Shown here: positions 10,843 to 21,703 of the stretch, piece by piece
Position numbering within the stretch: position 1 is the first letter of the stretch
Layout: each line of letters begins with the position of its first letter
NCBI GenBank assembly: GCA_029378245.1
Contig: JARKIF010000108.1
Coordinates: forward strand, 1-64,000
DNA length: 64,000 nt
Direction: 5' to 3'
From: Roridomyces roridus
Lineage: Eukaryota; Basidiomycota; Agaricomycetes; Agaricales; Mycenaceae
The notes under the pieces: model-generated
Databases searched by the model: none
What the model saw: only the letters and a program-made list of their open reading frames with translations
Told to the model about the DNA's origin: nothing
Made by a program: the position numbers and the translations under genes

Positions 10843-12479
10843 ATGCACTCTCCGTTTACGACCAAACTCGGAACCAACTATAGCCCCGATGACGCTGAAA
10901 TCTCAGAGATAGAAGACCTCCTCGTCGTTCCCCTCCTCCGATTGAAACAGCTGGACGATGGAATCGCAGAACTGCAGACAGCCCTCGGCAAATTAAAGCA
11001 GGAGCGCGACGACCTTGGGACCTTCGTGAACGCTCACAAGGCGCTCATTTCTCCCGTTCGACGGCTACCACTGGATATTGTTCAAGAGATATTCGTGGCA
11101 TGTCTACCAACGCACAGGAACTGTGTCATGACGGCCAAGGAGGCGCCTGTCCTCCTCGGCCGCATATGTAGCGCGTGGAGAGCCATCTCACTTTCCACGC
11201 CTCGCCTCTGGGCCAGTCTTCACGTTGTAGAGCCCACCCACCGCCACCGGCACATTCTCAATGATAAAGTGACGCAGCGACTCGAGGTTGTGAAGACGTG
11301 GCTCGACCGTTCGGGTCAATGCCCTCTCTCAATTTCCGTCGACGGCCCTTCCCATTTCCACGACATCAGTGCTTTCACGTCCCTGTTCCTGCGCCAGCTG
11401 CTTCCTTTCGCCGCTCGATGGGAGGATATCGCTTTGGTCGCCCCAACGCCCGCGCTGCAGGAACTTTGTTCCCTCAGGGAAACGGACGTCCCAATGCTCA
11501 AACGAGTCTCATTCCTACACCATCATCACCAGAGTCCCGAAGGATTCGATTGGGACCGTCTTGCGATTCTCGGGGGGAACGCATCTCCAGTTTCGAGGTC
11601 GCAGGAACGGTATTCAAGCCCGTCGAATTGCATGTACGATGGAGCCAACTCACTGCCTTCTCCATAAGCGGAGATCCGTGGGCCATCTCAGAATCCATCA
11701 CGTTAAGCTGCGACACGATTTTGGCAGTCATTACGATGTGCCCCGCCCTCCAGCGCTGCGCGGTCATAATCGATGATCGTCGGCCAGACGCAGCGCCCAC
11801 AACGGCGCCTTTCGAATTAGCCAATCTTCATACTCTCGAGGTCTTTTGCAACGGCAGCGTCGACTCGGTCTTCAAACACTTCCTGCGCCGCCTCTCCTTC
11901 CCCCAACTCCGCACTTTCAATCTCCGCGGCAACGCCTCATTCGACGGTGTCTGGGAAACCCAATCCGTCGACGTTCTCGGGCAGTTCTTTGCGGAATTGA
12001 CGAAACTGGAGCAATTCTCCATTGACCGCGCCGTCTTCATCGAGCGATCACTCGTCGAGGTGCTCAGCAAGCTCCCGCCTACCCTGCACGACCTCCGCAT
12101 CGACAATTTCCCTTGGGGCGACCCAGACGACGCCATCCTATCCATCCTCGCCCCCTCCCTTCCCCCATTCCCCTGCCCAGGCTTGCAGTCCCTCACCATC
12201 ACCAACTGTCGTAACATGGGCGACGACGCTGTCGTGTACTTTGTCGCTGCTCGGATGGTTTTGGCTTCTCAGGGCAGCGGCAGCGGTGGCGTCACACCGC
12301 TCAAGCGCATACGGATCAAGTTCCAGCGTCCGTTGGAGCGGGATGTCATGCCTGACCTCCGCCCCTTTATTGAGGGAGGCTTGAAGGTGTCCATTCAGCA
12401 CGCCTCATCGCACCAGAGCTCGCCTTGGCGTGGGCTGTCGGATTTGCCGAATACGAGACCGAGTATTTGGAATGAGTGA
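10843..12479 (+). pseudogene. Family C F-box gene with one frameshift at a G6 run
   Basis: Start MHSPFTTKLGTNYSPDDAE matches MLPSSSFSSKLGTNYCPHDHE of the gene at 23332-25026. It has the coiled coil (LRLKQLDDGIAELQTALGKL), then the F-box (RRLPLDIVQEIFVACLPTHRNCVM, ICSAWRAISLSTPRLWASLHV). The frame runs open to a run of six G at 11572-11577 (DRLAILGG); the homologous continuation (ERISSFEVAG...LHVRWSQLTAFSISG) is in another frame and then runs open to the stop at 12479 (SSPWRGLSDLPN, the family tail). One base added before the G-run would repair it. Either a recent null allele or a homopolymer sequencing error; the rest shows no decay, so I cannot tell. If intact it would be a 545-residue SCF-type receptor. 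Confidence 0.7.
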
Positions 12480-12956
12480 GGTGTGTTTCATACTGCGTAA
12501 GGTTGACGAGTATCTGAGTCTGTTTATTCTAGGATTTCCCGGCCAAGCTGGCCAGGACTGGTATCGCTCGCCATGCCACCCTTCCACATTGTATCGTGGC
12601 AGGGCTCTACCAGCGTTCACACAATCTTCACCGTGGGTGAAAGGAGGAGAATGCGTCGCGTCTGACGATTTCACCCGAGACGACCCCAAAGTCGGTGGGG
12701 GGAAAGTCCTGTAAGAGTCGGGTCTATCTGACTCGATTCGCTTCACGTCCACATTCCTCGTCCTCACATCCCATATGGCTTTGCAAATTGCCACTCTGCA
12801 CACCGTGTTTCTACGGGCCCTTGAGTGCCTCGACTGCCCTTCCCACATCCCTCGGCCCATGTGGCGGGATCATTAAAACTGCACACGCGGCGCGGTCCAG
12901 GACTTGTCCGAGCTGCCCGACTCATATTTCTACACCACGGCAGAGGATTGATATTT
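12480..12956. other. Intergenic, nothing recognised
   Basis: Open frames here are short and have no recognisable motif. It should contain the terminator of the gene ending at 12479. Confidence 0.4.
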
Positions 12957-13127
12957 AACCTGTACGTCTTTCCGAATCCTGTGCCCCTGCGCGTCATTGA
13001 TTCCTCGCACGTCCAGAAGCGCAAATCATTCGTGCTGGAGGATACAGCGGATGGGTTTCTTGAGGGGCGGTGGGCGTGGAACGCTACTGTCGAAGGATTC
13101 GAGGACCCGGTGCCGCAGGACCCTTGA
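12957..13127 (+). CDS. Possible orphan 3' exon, unknown product
   Basis: The plus frame reads FNLYVFPNPVPLRVIDSS, then HVQKRKSFVLEDTADG, and ends EGFEDPVPQDP at 13127, protein-like in composition and followed by AATAAGAAATCAATC, which could be a poly(A) region. The frame extends left to about 12825, but that part is arginine/histidine-rich and does not look coding. I do not recognise a family and see no convincing upstream exons. It may be the last exon of a small gene or a remnant. Confidence 0.25.
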   Translation, partial: NLYVFPNPVPLRVIDSSHVQKRKSFVLEDTADGFLEGRWAWNATVEGFEDPVPQDP

Positions 13128-14179
13128 GGCTGCGAATAAGAAATCAATCAATCGTGTAGTTGCTGTCTTTTCCAGGCCTCTGTCGCTATCCTTCCTCTCT
13201 TTCTCTGCTTACATGTATACTTGAATTGCATAGCATGTCTCGGACATTCTTTCACTGGACTTTAATTGAAGCTTGAAGACGGACGTCGGCCCAAAGGTCT
13301 TGCAGGGTCTTGCCAAGCCTTGCTACATCACCTCCCATATCACGTGCCATCACCCCGCGCACGGACCACCCCCGAAAACTACAAAAGGAACCGCCCGACA
13401 ACCTGATTTCCTCAGATACATACTCATCAGGATCTTTTTATAGAAACTGACCGAGTCTCGCATTTTTACAAATGCCGCATCCTTCAATTCCACTCGATGA
13501 CTTTTCGCGCTCACTCGTTTAACCGAGAACATGGCTAGCCTCCGCGCTGGTCTCGAGGACGTTTGGTTTCTCCTCCTCTTGTGCTCGAAGGGCCAGTTGG
13601 AGGGAAGCCAGCGAGTTGAGCGTCTGTCTGATGGAATCCTTTTTGTATCCTACTTTTTTGTTTGTAATACTGCGGTAGCCGGTAGCTTTGCAATTCAATG
13701 AAGGTTTCGATTCATTGTTTTGCCGCATCATGCTCTTCTTCCCACTCAACAGAGACACTAGTGAGTAGCGTCTTGGTCAATTTTTTGTTTGTACTTAGCT
13801 TGGAATGCGTTGTTTTCGAATCATGGCTCTGGAATGTGAAGTGGCTACGAGCGTGAGGGGGAGAGTGTGCTGAAATGTGAGGTCTCCTGCGGATCACTTG
13901 CTTGCTCACGTGCACAGTTTGTTGGTCAAGATTCGCCGATCACTCACCTCTTGGAGTGCCAAGCGGATTTTGCGATCTTGCAATTGGAACGCATCACGCC
14001 TTCCCGATCCGGAAGTGGAACAAACTGTGTCCAAATACACAGCCCTTCGGCAGCGCGGCACTGTCTCTGGCTGCCGCAAACGCTGCCGTTGACTCATCAC
14101 TTCCTCCTTTCCATTGACCACGACGACGACGACCTGCATCTTCGCCCAGCGCTCGCCCACATGGCCCACCCTTTCCCCT
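13128..14179. other. Intergenic, nothing recognised
   Basis: About 1 kb without a convincing gene on either strand. Longest frames have no motif and no paralogue in the window. Confidence 0.4.
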
Positions 14180-14345
14180 CTTTGTCCCCGCCACTGTCCC
14201 CGCCACTGTCCCCGCCACGCCCGCCCCTCGCCCATGCTCAGCCACGCCGTATGCACCCATGCTTAGCCCTGCCGAAGCTTCACTACCCGACACGCCACGC
14301 CCGACACGCCACGCCCGACACGCCACTCCCGACACGCACTAACAC
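14180..14345. repeat. Short C-rich tandem repeats
   Basis: Three units of TGTCCCCGCCAC at about 14187-14222, then three units close to GACACGCCACGCCC at about 14288-14335. Simple-sequence expansions; a further run of CCCACG units stands at about 14528-14552. Confidence 0.7.
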
Positions 14346-14965
14346 CTCTCTCAAACGTTGATTTGCGCCGATGAACGACCAGCTTTCACTGGAGCACCAC
14401 GCTCACCGCCCATCGCCTCCTCACCCTACCCTGTCAGCTGTCACTCCCTCCTCACATATGCCGCCCACGACTCCCAAGGCCCGCGACTCACGAGGCCGCG
14501 ACTCACGAGGCCCACGCCGCGCCGTGATGCCCATGCCCACGCCCACGCCCACTCCGTCCTCACTCGCTTCGCTGCCCATTGCACGAGCTCAAACACTACA
14601 TGGCACTACCACCTACACTTATGGAAGGATGGGAGGCGGGCAGGATAGGGGTAGACGTGGGCGTCGTGCGTGGGCGTCTTTCAGGCCTGTTTCAGGCTGA
14701 ATTTCCGCGGTCGTAAGCGCTTCGTGGGAGTGAATCCGGGCGGTTGACGTCTGTATACTTAATTCACGTTGTCCAGTATGTACGAACCCTGGCGAGCAAT
14801 AGGATGACCATCCTTTTCTCCTTGCGAGGGACTTGTAAACGAATTTTGTCTCAGGAGCCGAATGATGTGAATCGGCGCCGGCCGCTACTGCCGTCTTATG
14901 TCATTGTTTGGCTGAAAGTTGGCTCATTTCCGGATCGGGAAATCGTGATGCGTTCCAAAACTCGC

Positions 14966-15075
14966 TTCTCGGATTTTGCCAGCGACGATTCTTCGTCAGC
15001 AGCATTGTCTTGGCCTTTGGCGTTCTGGCTCAATCGGGATGATTCCGATCAAAAATCACGTTGTTGCCGCCCACC
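14966..15075 (+). promoter_or_regulatory. Conserved family C upstream module
   Basis: Reads AGCGACGATTCTTCGTCAGC, AGCATTGTC, GGCCTTTGGCGTTCTGGC and ATCACGTTGTTGCCGCCCACC just before the ATG at 15076. The same blocks precede the gene starting at 7973 on the other strand. Confidence 0.6.
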
Positions 15076-16665
15076 ATGACCGATTTCTTGGACTCACCCT
15101 TCGAGGCCCATCTTCACACCAATTTCGTTCCGTCCGACGCCCAGTGTGCGCAGATACGTGCGGATCTTGCGCCCCATTTGGTCCAGCTGGCGTTGGTCAA
15201 CGAGCGTATTCGCGAGCTTTCTGCCGAGCGCGACAAGCTCCAGGCATACGTCGACTCTCACACCGCCCTCATCTCTTATCCTCGCCGAGTTCCTGTTGAC
15301 GTCGTCCGTGAGATCTTCGTGGCATGTCTTCCAACCGACCGGAACCCCGTCATGAGCGCTCAGGAAGCCCCGCTGCTTCTATCCCGGATCTGCAGCTCGT
15401 GGCGCGGCGTTGCGCTCACGACGCCAAGTCTTTGGGGCTCTCTTCACATCCCCGTTGACTTTATTGTGGGCGACCCAGTAGAGCGCTCTCTCGCTCTTAA
15501 AGACTGGTTGCAGCTCTCCGGGGCGCTCCCGATCTCTCTGTCGTTAGACGCTCCAAGCGGCAACCATGCATTCCCTCCCGAACTCGTGGACGCCCTCGTC
15601 GAATCTGCCGGTCGATGGCGGAGGGTTGAATTCAGAGATCTGACGCTCCAAGTGCTCTCTGCACTTGATAACATCCATACACCGATCTTGGAGTCCGTCA
15701 AAGCCGCAGGATGGGTCCCAAATCTCCGTCAATTCCCCCTTTTTTCTGTGCCAAGTTTGCGCACAGTGCACTTGCATTCCCAGGGATCGGAGAACCTCGA
15801 CAACTGGTTCCTGGATTTGCCATTCCGCTGGAATACCCTCGCCCACCTAACTCTCCATTCCACTTTCGATGGATTATCGCCAGGCAATGTTTTGAAGTTG
15901 CTTCGGCAATGTCACCGGCTGGTCTCCTTCGCATTCCCAGCCAACGGCAAGGACTGGGATCACACGTCCGTGTCACAACTTATTTCGCTGCCTTTCCTCA
16001 AGTCTTTCATTATATTGGAGCCTCGTCTGGACCTGCAGACGGTAGGCCACCTTCTACAAAACCTGGTCACACCCGAGTTGCGTCAACTACACATACCAAC
16101 GGAAGTTCCTTCCAGCTTGGAAAATCATCATCCCTTCATATCCGCGCTCAAAAATCTACCCCTCCTCGAAAGCCTTCTTATACATCACAGTTCCTTCACT
16201 GAGCCAGTGATTCTCGAAACTCTTCGCTCCCTTCCCAATCTCACCAAACTGACGGTTGCGAATAGCGGCGGTCGGTATCGGGGCCAACCAGCTGACAACG
16301 AGGAATCGTACGGCCTTTGCCGGCTTCTTGGGCTTCTCACTCCCGGGGAGTCCCAGGCGACGGTGTGCCCGCGTTTGCAGGAGCTCGAAATTCGGGACTG
16401 TGACTCTGTGCTACCAAGGGTGGCCCTTGAGTCATTTGTTCGGAAGCGTATGCAACTCCACTCTGGTTTTCGGCGTCTGGAAATTATTTGGCCGACGTTC
16501 CAGAAGGAGGAATTATTTTCGGCCGCAGAGATTCAAGAGTTTCGATCTCAGGGCGTTCGAGTTGCTCTCATGTTTCCAAGACGGGTTCGAATTGCAGAGC
16601 GTCCGCGGTTGGGCCTGCCCGTGCCTAAGCTGCAAACTCCGAGTCTGTGGGGAAGCTGGGATTGA
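15076..16665 (+). CDS. Family C F-box protein (coiled coil, F-box, LRR-like)
   Basis: Intact single-exon frame of 529 residues starting MTDFLDSPFEAHLHTNFVPSD. Coiled coil at about 25-60 (LVNERIRELSAERDKLQAYV), F-box at about 65-130 (YPRRVPVDVVREIFVACLPTDRNPVMS, ICSSWRGVALTTPSLWGSLHI). The following 400 residues carry leucine-rich stretches (LPFLKSFIILEPRLDLQTVGHLL; LLESLLIHHSSFTEPVILETL) and the tail LQTPSLWGSWD. Closest copy is 6336-7973; similarity extends about 110 bp upstream of the start. Likely Skp1-binding receptor in an SCF ligase; target unknown. Confidence 0.87.
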   Translation: MTDFLDSPFEAHLHTNFVPSDAQCAQIRADLAPHLVQLALVNERIRELSAERDKLQAYVDSHTALISYPRRVPVDVVREIFVACLPTDRNPVMSAQEAPLLLSRICSSWRGVALTTPSLWGSLHIPVDFIVGDPVERSLALKDWLQLSGALPISLSLDAPSGNHAFPPELVDALVESAGRWRRVEFRDLTLQVLSALDNIHTPILESVKAAGWVPNLRQFPLFSVPSLRTVHLHSQGSENLDNWFLDLPFRWNTLAHLTLHSTFDGLSPGNVLKLLRQCHRLVSFAFPANGKDWDHTSVSQLISLPFLKSFIILEPRLDLQTVGHLLQNLVTPELRQLHIPTEVPSSLENHHPFISALKNLPLLESLLIHHSSFTEPVILETLRSLPNLTKLTVANSGGRYRGQPADNEESYGLCRLLGLLTPGESQATVCPRLQELEIRDCDSVLPRVALESFVRKRMQLHSGFRRLEIIWPTFQKEELFSAAEIQEFRSQGVRVALMFPRRVRIAERPRLGLPVPKLQTPSLWGSWD

Positions 16666-17130
16666 GGACTCGCCCGGTCCAAGTCGGTCTATCATACTTG
16701 TTTACTTATCCCTCATGCATATCCTTTCAATGTACGGTCTAATTTGTGCCATGCAATGTCTACGACCAGCGTTTCCGCATTCCAAAGAAGCGGAATAATG
16801 CCAACCAATTCAATTTCTTGACCTCACCAATTATTGACGACTCAGCGTTCAACGTTCAAATTCAAACCAAGTTGTTGGACGGCTCCGTTCGAGTGCCACG
16901 CGCGGCTCTCGCGATCATATTTCCGACGTCTGGACATTTCTTGGTTCGAGTAGACGGAGTACGGACCACCAGGAGCAAGTCTTTTCTCCGGAAGAAACTG
17001 GAGGAGTATTAGATCTCGTGGCGTTGAGCAGTCGTTGGTTGTCCCCGAAGTCACTTATGATTCATCATGTATACACGTACTTGCAGCTATCCTAGCCCAC
17101 AAGAAGAAGAAAACGGAAAATCCAATATCT
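16666..17130. other. Convergent intergenic region, nothing recognised
   Basis: Lies between the 3' ends of two F-box-type genes. No gene or repeat seen. Confidence 0.5.
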
Positions 17131-18443
17131 TCACGAACGCCAGAACATGGAAGTCTTACTGAAATCGAACTTTGTCCCATGTTCAACGTGAAAATCCGTT
17201 CCAGCAACACCGCGCGTGACGGTGCACACAACATCGGGATCCTTGGGCTTCGCTGCTCGTGTTGAGACGGGCTTGTGAAGGGCGTAGGCAACAACCACGC
17301 GACGGAGTGTGGGGCAAGCATTCATCGCCAGACGACCAAATGCCTCCAAGTCCGCTGGATGGCTGAGATCATATAATTCCCCGGTGGTGTGGTCCACGAA
17401 TTCGACGGTGTTGTGCGAATAGTAGAAAAAGGTGTCGAGACGCCTAAATTTGGAGAGGGAAACGAAGGGTATGTCGGCAGGAGACTCGAAATCTTGAAGA
17501 TACTGTGCGCGTTGAACAGAATGACGATGAAATTACAAGGAGACTTACGATGAAAGCCTCGTTCAAGCGTTCGACGAAACCGAAATGCAGCAAATCCGGA
17601 ACGGCGAGCGCAACATGGGAAAAGATGCTCAAGGTTTGAGCGGCATCCCATTCGGTCAATCTATGCAGCAGGTTCAGGGTGTCCAACGTAGGAGAATAAG
17701 GGATAAGGGAGGGCCCTAGATGGTCGCGCATGTACAATGGATATGTGTACAGCTCGATGCGTTCCAGAGGCCGTGCTGCTGGGAGGGCTCTCATGTCACG
17801 CGCTACCAAGCCAATCAAGTTTGGCAGCTGGTCGGCGTGGAATGGAAAGCTGTCTCCCAGATGGCACGTTGACAGGACGCGAAGGTCACACTGGACATTC
17901 CAGAATTGGGGCAGCATCGACTTGTTAAAAAAATCGTTGTCGAATTTAGTGAGACGGAATTTGCAGGTATTGATGACCCATCCTTGGATGGATGGATGTT
18001 GCACCACGGGTGGACGCATGCGTCCCGAGCTGCCATCGCGAACAGTGAGTTCTTTGAGGTTGACACATTTGGCAAGGGCGCGCGCGAGCTTCGCCATGTT
18101 GGAAGACAGAGCGATATCGGGATCGAGCTCTAGTATGAGAGTGTGAACACTTTCCGCGAGTTGAGGGCAACGAGATACAGCGGTGCACCAGGATTCCAAT
18201 TGCTTTGCACTGCTTTCCGAGAGGTCGATGACGCGGTAGAGCAAGCGCCGGACTTGGTCTCGGAAGAGGGGCGAGACGCGGCACAAAGCAAGGAGGTCGC
18301 GTTTCCGCGCAAGCCCAATTTCCTCGCAGATCAGAGCACAAATCTCGGGAGGAAGTGGAAGGGGTATCCGTTTCGGTTTTCGCCCGCGCTGGTCGACGAT
18401 TCAGTGTCAGAAGGCGTCGAGACCGACCTTGGCGTACCTTCAT
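17131..18443 (-). CDS. Family A F-box-like protein, intact copy
   Basis: Proposed exons: ATGAAG at 18438-18443, intron 18389-18437, main exon 17549-18388, intron 17503-17548, last exon 17131-17502; all GT-AG. The protein begins MKRGRKPKRIPLPLPPEIC, with the F-box (LPPEICALICEEIGLARKRDLLALCRVSPLFRDQVRRLLYRVIDL) near the N-terminus. The body has leucine-rich, LRR-like spacing (LARALAKCVNLKELTV; LDTLNLLHRLTEWDAA), and the last exon starts YLQDFESPADIPF and ends TSMFWRS. The two-codon first exon is supported by the same arrangement at 1524 and is the least certain part. About 405 residues. SCF substrate receptor inferred from the F-box; target unknown. This is the reference for reading the two broken copies at the left end. 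Confidence 0.75.
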
Positions 18444-18575
18444 TCTTGTCTCTGGATAGCCTGCCCTTCTTTGAGCCACTGGCACTTGTGGCAGGTGGTG
18501 GAGTCACCGTGGAAGTGGAAGAAGACAAAGGATTTCGAACTCCGTCTGATCGGACCACTCCTTGACAAACACCAC

Positions 18576-19390
18576 CATGTCGACCAAACTCAGCCCCACC
18601 GATTTGAAGACGGTGCTTGAATCCGTGAAACCGCCTCCAACTGTCTCTCTTCAGTCAAGCTTTTTGACCACGCGCGCCAGACATCTACTTCGACCAAAGC
18701 GAAGAGCACCCGCGCTCAACACCGCGGTACCGGTCCGATAGGCCCTCACCCGGTGGGATCGTACGAAATCATTCCTTGTTTCTCATTCTTCCTTTCTTTC
18801 CAAGTATCCTGGTCCATCTCTTGGCGCGTGATACTAGACTCACCTCGTATCTCGTTCTAATGATCCTGTTCGCGGCTGCGAACATATACAGGCACAACCT
18901 TTTCTTCCTTGGCTCTCGGAATATAATCCAGCGGAAATCCAGTACTCGGTCTAACCTAGTCTCTGAATGACGACGCTCACGCTAAACTGCCGCTTTGACG
19001 GAAGGTTGGAACGCCGAGATGACGTTGATGCTGCGAGGCATGCTCACTGGTCCCCTCGCCATGGTGGACTCGATTCTGAGTCTCGATGTGACTGCATACC
19101 AATGCGACGCCTTGAGTGTCTATGGCTGTTTTCAAGCCGAGGTCGGCTCACATACCGTGTCAACGTGTGTGGAGAACCCAACAGAAATGAGCTCCCATTT
19201 CCAGTGCGTGACTATTTCTCTTTCCTCTTGCCTTGTTGTGTTCCTGACTATCTGGTTGCAGAAAAGAACCTTTGTGGCCGTCCTTACGCTGCCCACTCAA
19301 GGAACGACACATGGAGATCTCTGCCTCGGTAATATACTGGCCTGCGACGACTATTCGGTGCTTGTCGATTTCAAACACATGGAGAGATAA
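18576..19390 (+). pseudogene. Fragmentary kinase-like (APH-type) gene
   Basis: A start-like segment MSTKLSPTDLKTVLESVK, PPPTVSLQSS is open from 18576 to about 18740. Further right, an open stretch from about 19020 reads TGPLAMVDSILSLDVTAY, QCDALSVYGCFQAE, then an intron about 19203-19261 (GTGCGT...TTGCAG) and TFVAVLTLPTQGTTHGDLCLG, NILACDDYSVLVDFKHMER. HGDL-x3-NIL with VLVDF eight residues on is the catalytic-loop/DFx layout of aminoglycoside-phosphotransferase-like kinases. The N-lobe is not visible and the frame stops right after the motif, so this looks truncated. The link between the two segments is inferred. It starts 133 bp from the divergent family A gene. Confidence 0.4.
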
Positions 19391-19440
19391 CTGTGTGCTC
19401 AATATCCGAATCGTTCCCGGCTCGATCTCGGGACACCAGG

Positions 19441-21490
19441 GCGTGCGCTTTGGTCTCATCTCTATGTTTTCAAAACGGACTATACGTGTTGCCACCATTG
19501 GATTCTGCGACCGAGTCTTAATCAAGAGTATCGCAACCTACTTCACGCTCGAGCAACGGAGGTATTGCGCGGAAAAGGTCAACTTGAAGATCTTATTCCA
19601 AAACCCTCTTCAGGAGCGCCGTCTTACAGTTTTTTGCGAGTCCCTCCGCTCTCGTGTCGTGATTGGGCCTCATAAGATCCCTAGCTGCTCAGAAGCGTAT
19701 TGAACAGTACATCGAGAACCCCATCGTGGACAACCGTTGTTGCCGGTCCACATGTGCGGCGCGGTACCCGACGAGGTCGCCTTCCCTTTTGGATCGCGGC
19801 AGTTGCTCCTTTGAATCTATTTGTGCACTGAATCGAAGCCAAGGCCGAGTTTCTTCTGGACTTTGCAGCATTTGAAGATCCTCGTCGGAATTAACTGAAA
19901 CCTCCTCCGCCGGTGTCAACTGCCTCGACCCAAGACCGAGCTCAAATCTACTCAAACTATTTCGACATTGAGGAGTCGGAACCAAGTCGGAACAAAATGT
20001 GTTGCACTCTAGATTCATCCCAGCGTGGCGAGGAAGTGTTCGAATGGCATTTCCCTGTTCCTATCACCGACGGTACTCCAATTTAAACGGAGCGGCAAGG
20101 CCAAAGTTTGATGATCTGCCATGCAAACGGCCAGGCTGGGCTTTGGGCTTTCGGCACGGGAGGCGGATCAGGATCACGACGGCAACGGGCTCCTTCCCAT
20201 TTGCGACATCACCACTCTAGACGCCGAGACCTCCCTGGACCCACGCAAATAGCACCTGACCGTTCCCCTACTCACCGCGTTGACCACTGAGGACTTTCCT
20301 TCCGCCACTACAATTAGCTCATTGCGATTGCTCTGGACAAGGGCCGCGGTTATGTGAGATCATGCCAGCCTTCCGGTTTCATGCAACTGCCGCGTTCCCG
20401 TTCCCATGTTCATTAGCAGCGACCCCACCTGATCCAACTTCCACGGTATCATAAAAGGCGGTTGTGGCGTCTCGCTCTACTTGCCCACAATCACCATGAA
20501 TCACTACTCCATGGATCTCCCGTATGAGCTGGAGCGCGAAATCTTCGAGTTGGCTGCACGCGCCTACCCGAAAGACGCGCCCAGCTTAGCATTAGTCGCG
20601 AGTTACGTGCAAGAATGGTACGTCTCCTCATTCAACTTTCTCCTCGGTCGTTCATGTGCGCAGGGTGGAAGCTGCGATCTACGAGATCATCGTTTTGGGT
20701 TCTTGCTGCCCCAAAAAGCTCGAACTCTTCTTCCGCACCTTTTCCTCTCGGCCCACCGCGTTCTTCGCCAAGAACGTCCGCGTCCTGCATCTCACCGCAG
20801 GCGTCTCACATACCCAGGCCCGCAAACTCCTCGCAGTCTGCACCAACCTCTCCTCGCTCACGTGCTGGGCCAATCCCCTCGGGAGCGGGGAGGAATTCTC
20901 CGCTTCCCTAGCGGTCACGTCTCCCAATCTCCGTCGTTTATCTATCAACGTCGCGTCACTTTGGTCTCCCGGCGCACCAGGGCCAGATTTCACACATCCC
21001 TTCCTCGCGCGGCTCACGCATCTCGAACTCGTCAACCCACCAACCTGGTTTGACTGGAGTCCCCTCCTGGACGGCTCCCTACCGAATCTCACACACCTCG
21101 CGTTCGGCGACCTCACCGCGGCGCACAGCCCCACGATGATCGACTTTTTCGTAGCTGCACTTGCATCTGACATCCCGCGCTTCGAGATGCTGATCGCCGT
21201 GTCGCGGAATGTGGTGTTTTTGAATGCGCTTGAGAAGGCAGAGTTGATTGGGCCTGACAGCGGGAGCGGGAAGGAGAGCGAGAGGAGATTCGTGTGTCTG
21301 CCCTGTTATTACTATCCGTTCAAGCCTTCGGAATATTGGAAGGGTGTGGCGAGGAGGGAGGTCCAGTTTTGGAGAACTCCCGAGATGGTTTAGTGTGTCC
21401 ATGCCCGTCCCTGTATCTGTATCTGTCCGTCTGTCGTCTTGATTCCATAGGCTAATGTATCAGTGTCCATACACGAATTAATGACCATCC
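19441..21490 (+). repeat. Inverted segmental duplication, left arm
   Basis: Similar in reverse orientation to 29690-31350. Matching blocks include GCGTGCGCTTTGGTCTCATC at the outer edge, GCCAAGGCCGAGTTTCTTCT near 19840, the whole family B gene and its 3' flank (GTTTAGTGTGTC). The left arm is longer by about 0.4 kb, so indels have accumulated. Confidence 0.7.
20496..21393 (+). CDS. Family B F-box-like protein, intact
   Basis: Two exons, 20496-20617 and 20664-21393, intron 46 bp (GTACGT...GCGCAG), giving about 283 residues. The N-terminus MNHYSMDLPYELEREIFELAARAYPKDAPSLALV is F-box-like (LPYELEREIFELAAR), and splicing joins VQEW to VEAAIYEIIVLG. The body has conserved blocks FFAKNVRVLHLTAGVSHTQARK, LSSLTCWANPLGSGEEF, LTHLELVNPPTWFDWSPLLDG, LPNLTHLAFGDL and ends YYYPFKPSEYWKGVARREVQFWRTP. 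This family is common in agarics and uncharacterised; a degenerate F-box plus leucine-rich body suggests a substrate receptor, which is inference. Paralogues: 21704-22612 and the broken copy 29784-30674. Confidence 0.85.
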
Positions 21491-21703
21491 CCATTGTACA
21501 TTTCGCCCGCGGGATGCAAGCACACGACCAGAATGTGTCATATGTGAAACGTAGAAATTCAAAATAGAACGATCTTGTTCTCTGGAGAATTCAGGCTCGA
21601 CGATATGCAGGCTGTCTGTCCACATCACCCAGGGCCAGGCAGCTTGCTTTGATATGGAGCAGCAGGGTATCAGTAGGTCAGTACATACGACATCTAATAT
21701 GGT

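Noticed and set aside
13867..14361. Open frames of 70-160 codons on both strands around 13.9-14.7 kb
   Set aside because: They run through C-rich tandem repeats, have proline/histidine-rich low-complexity translation and no paralogue or motif.
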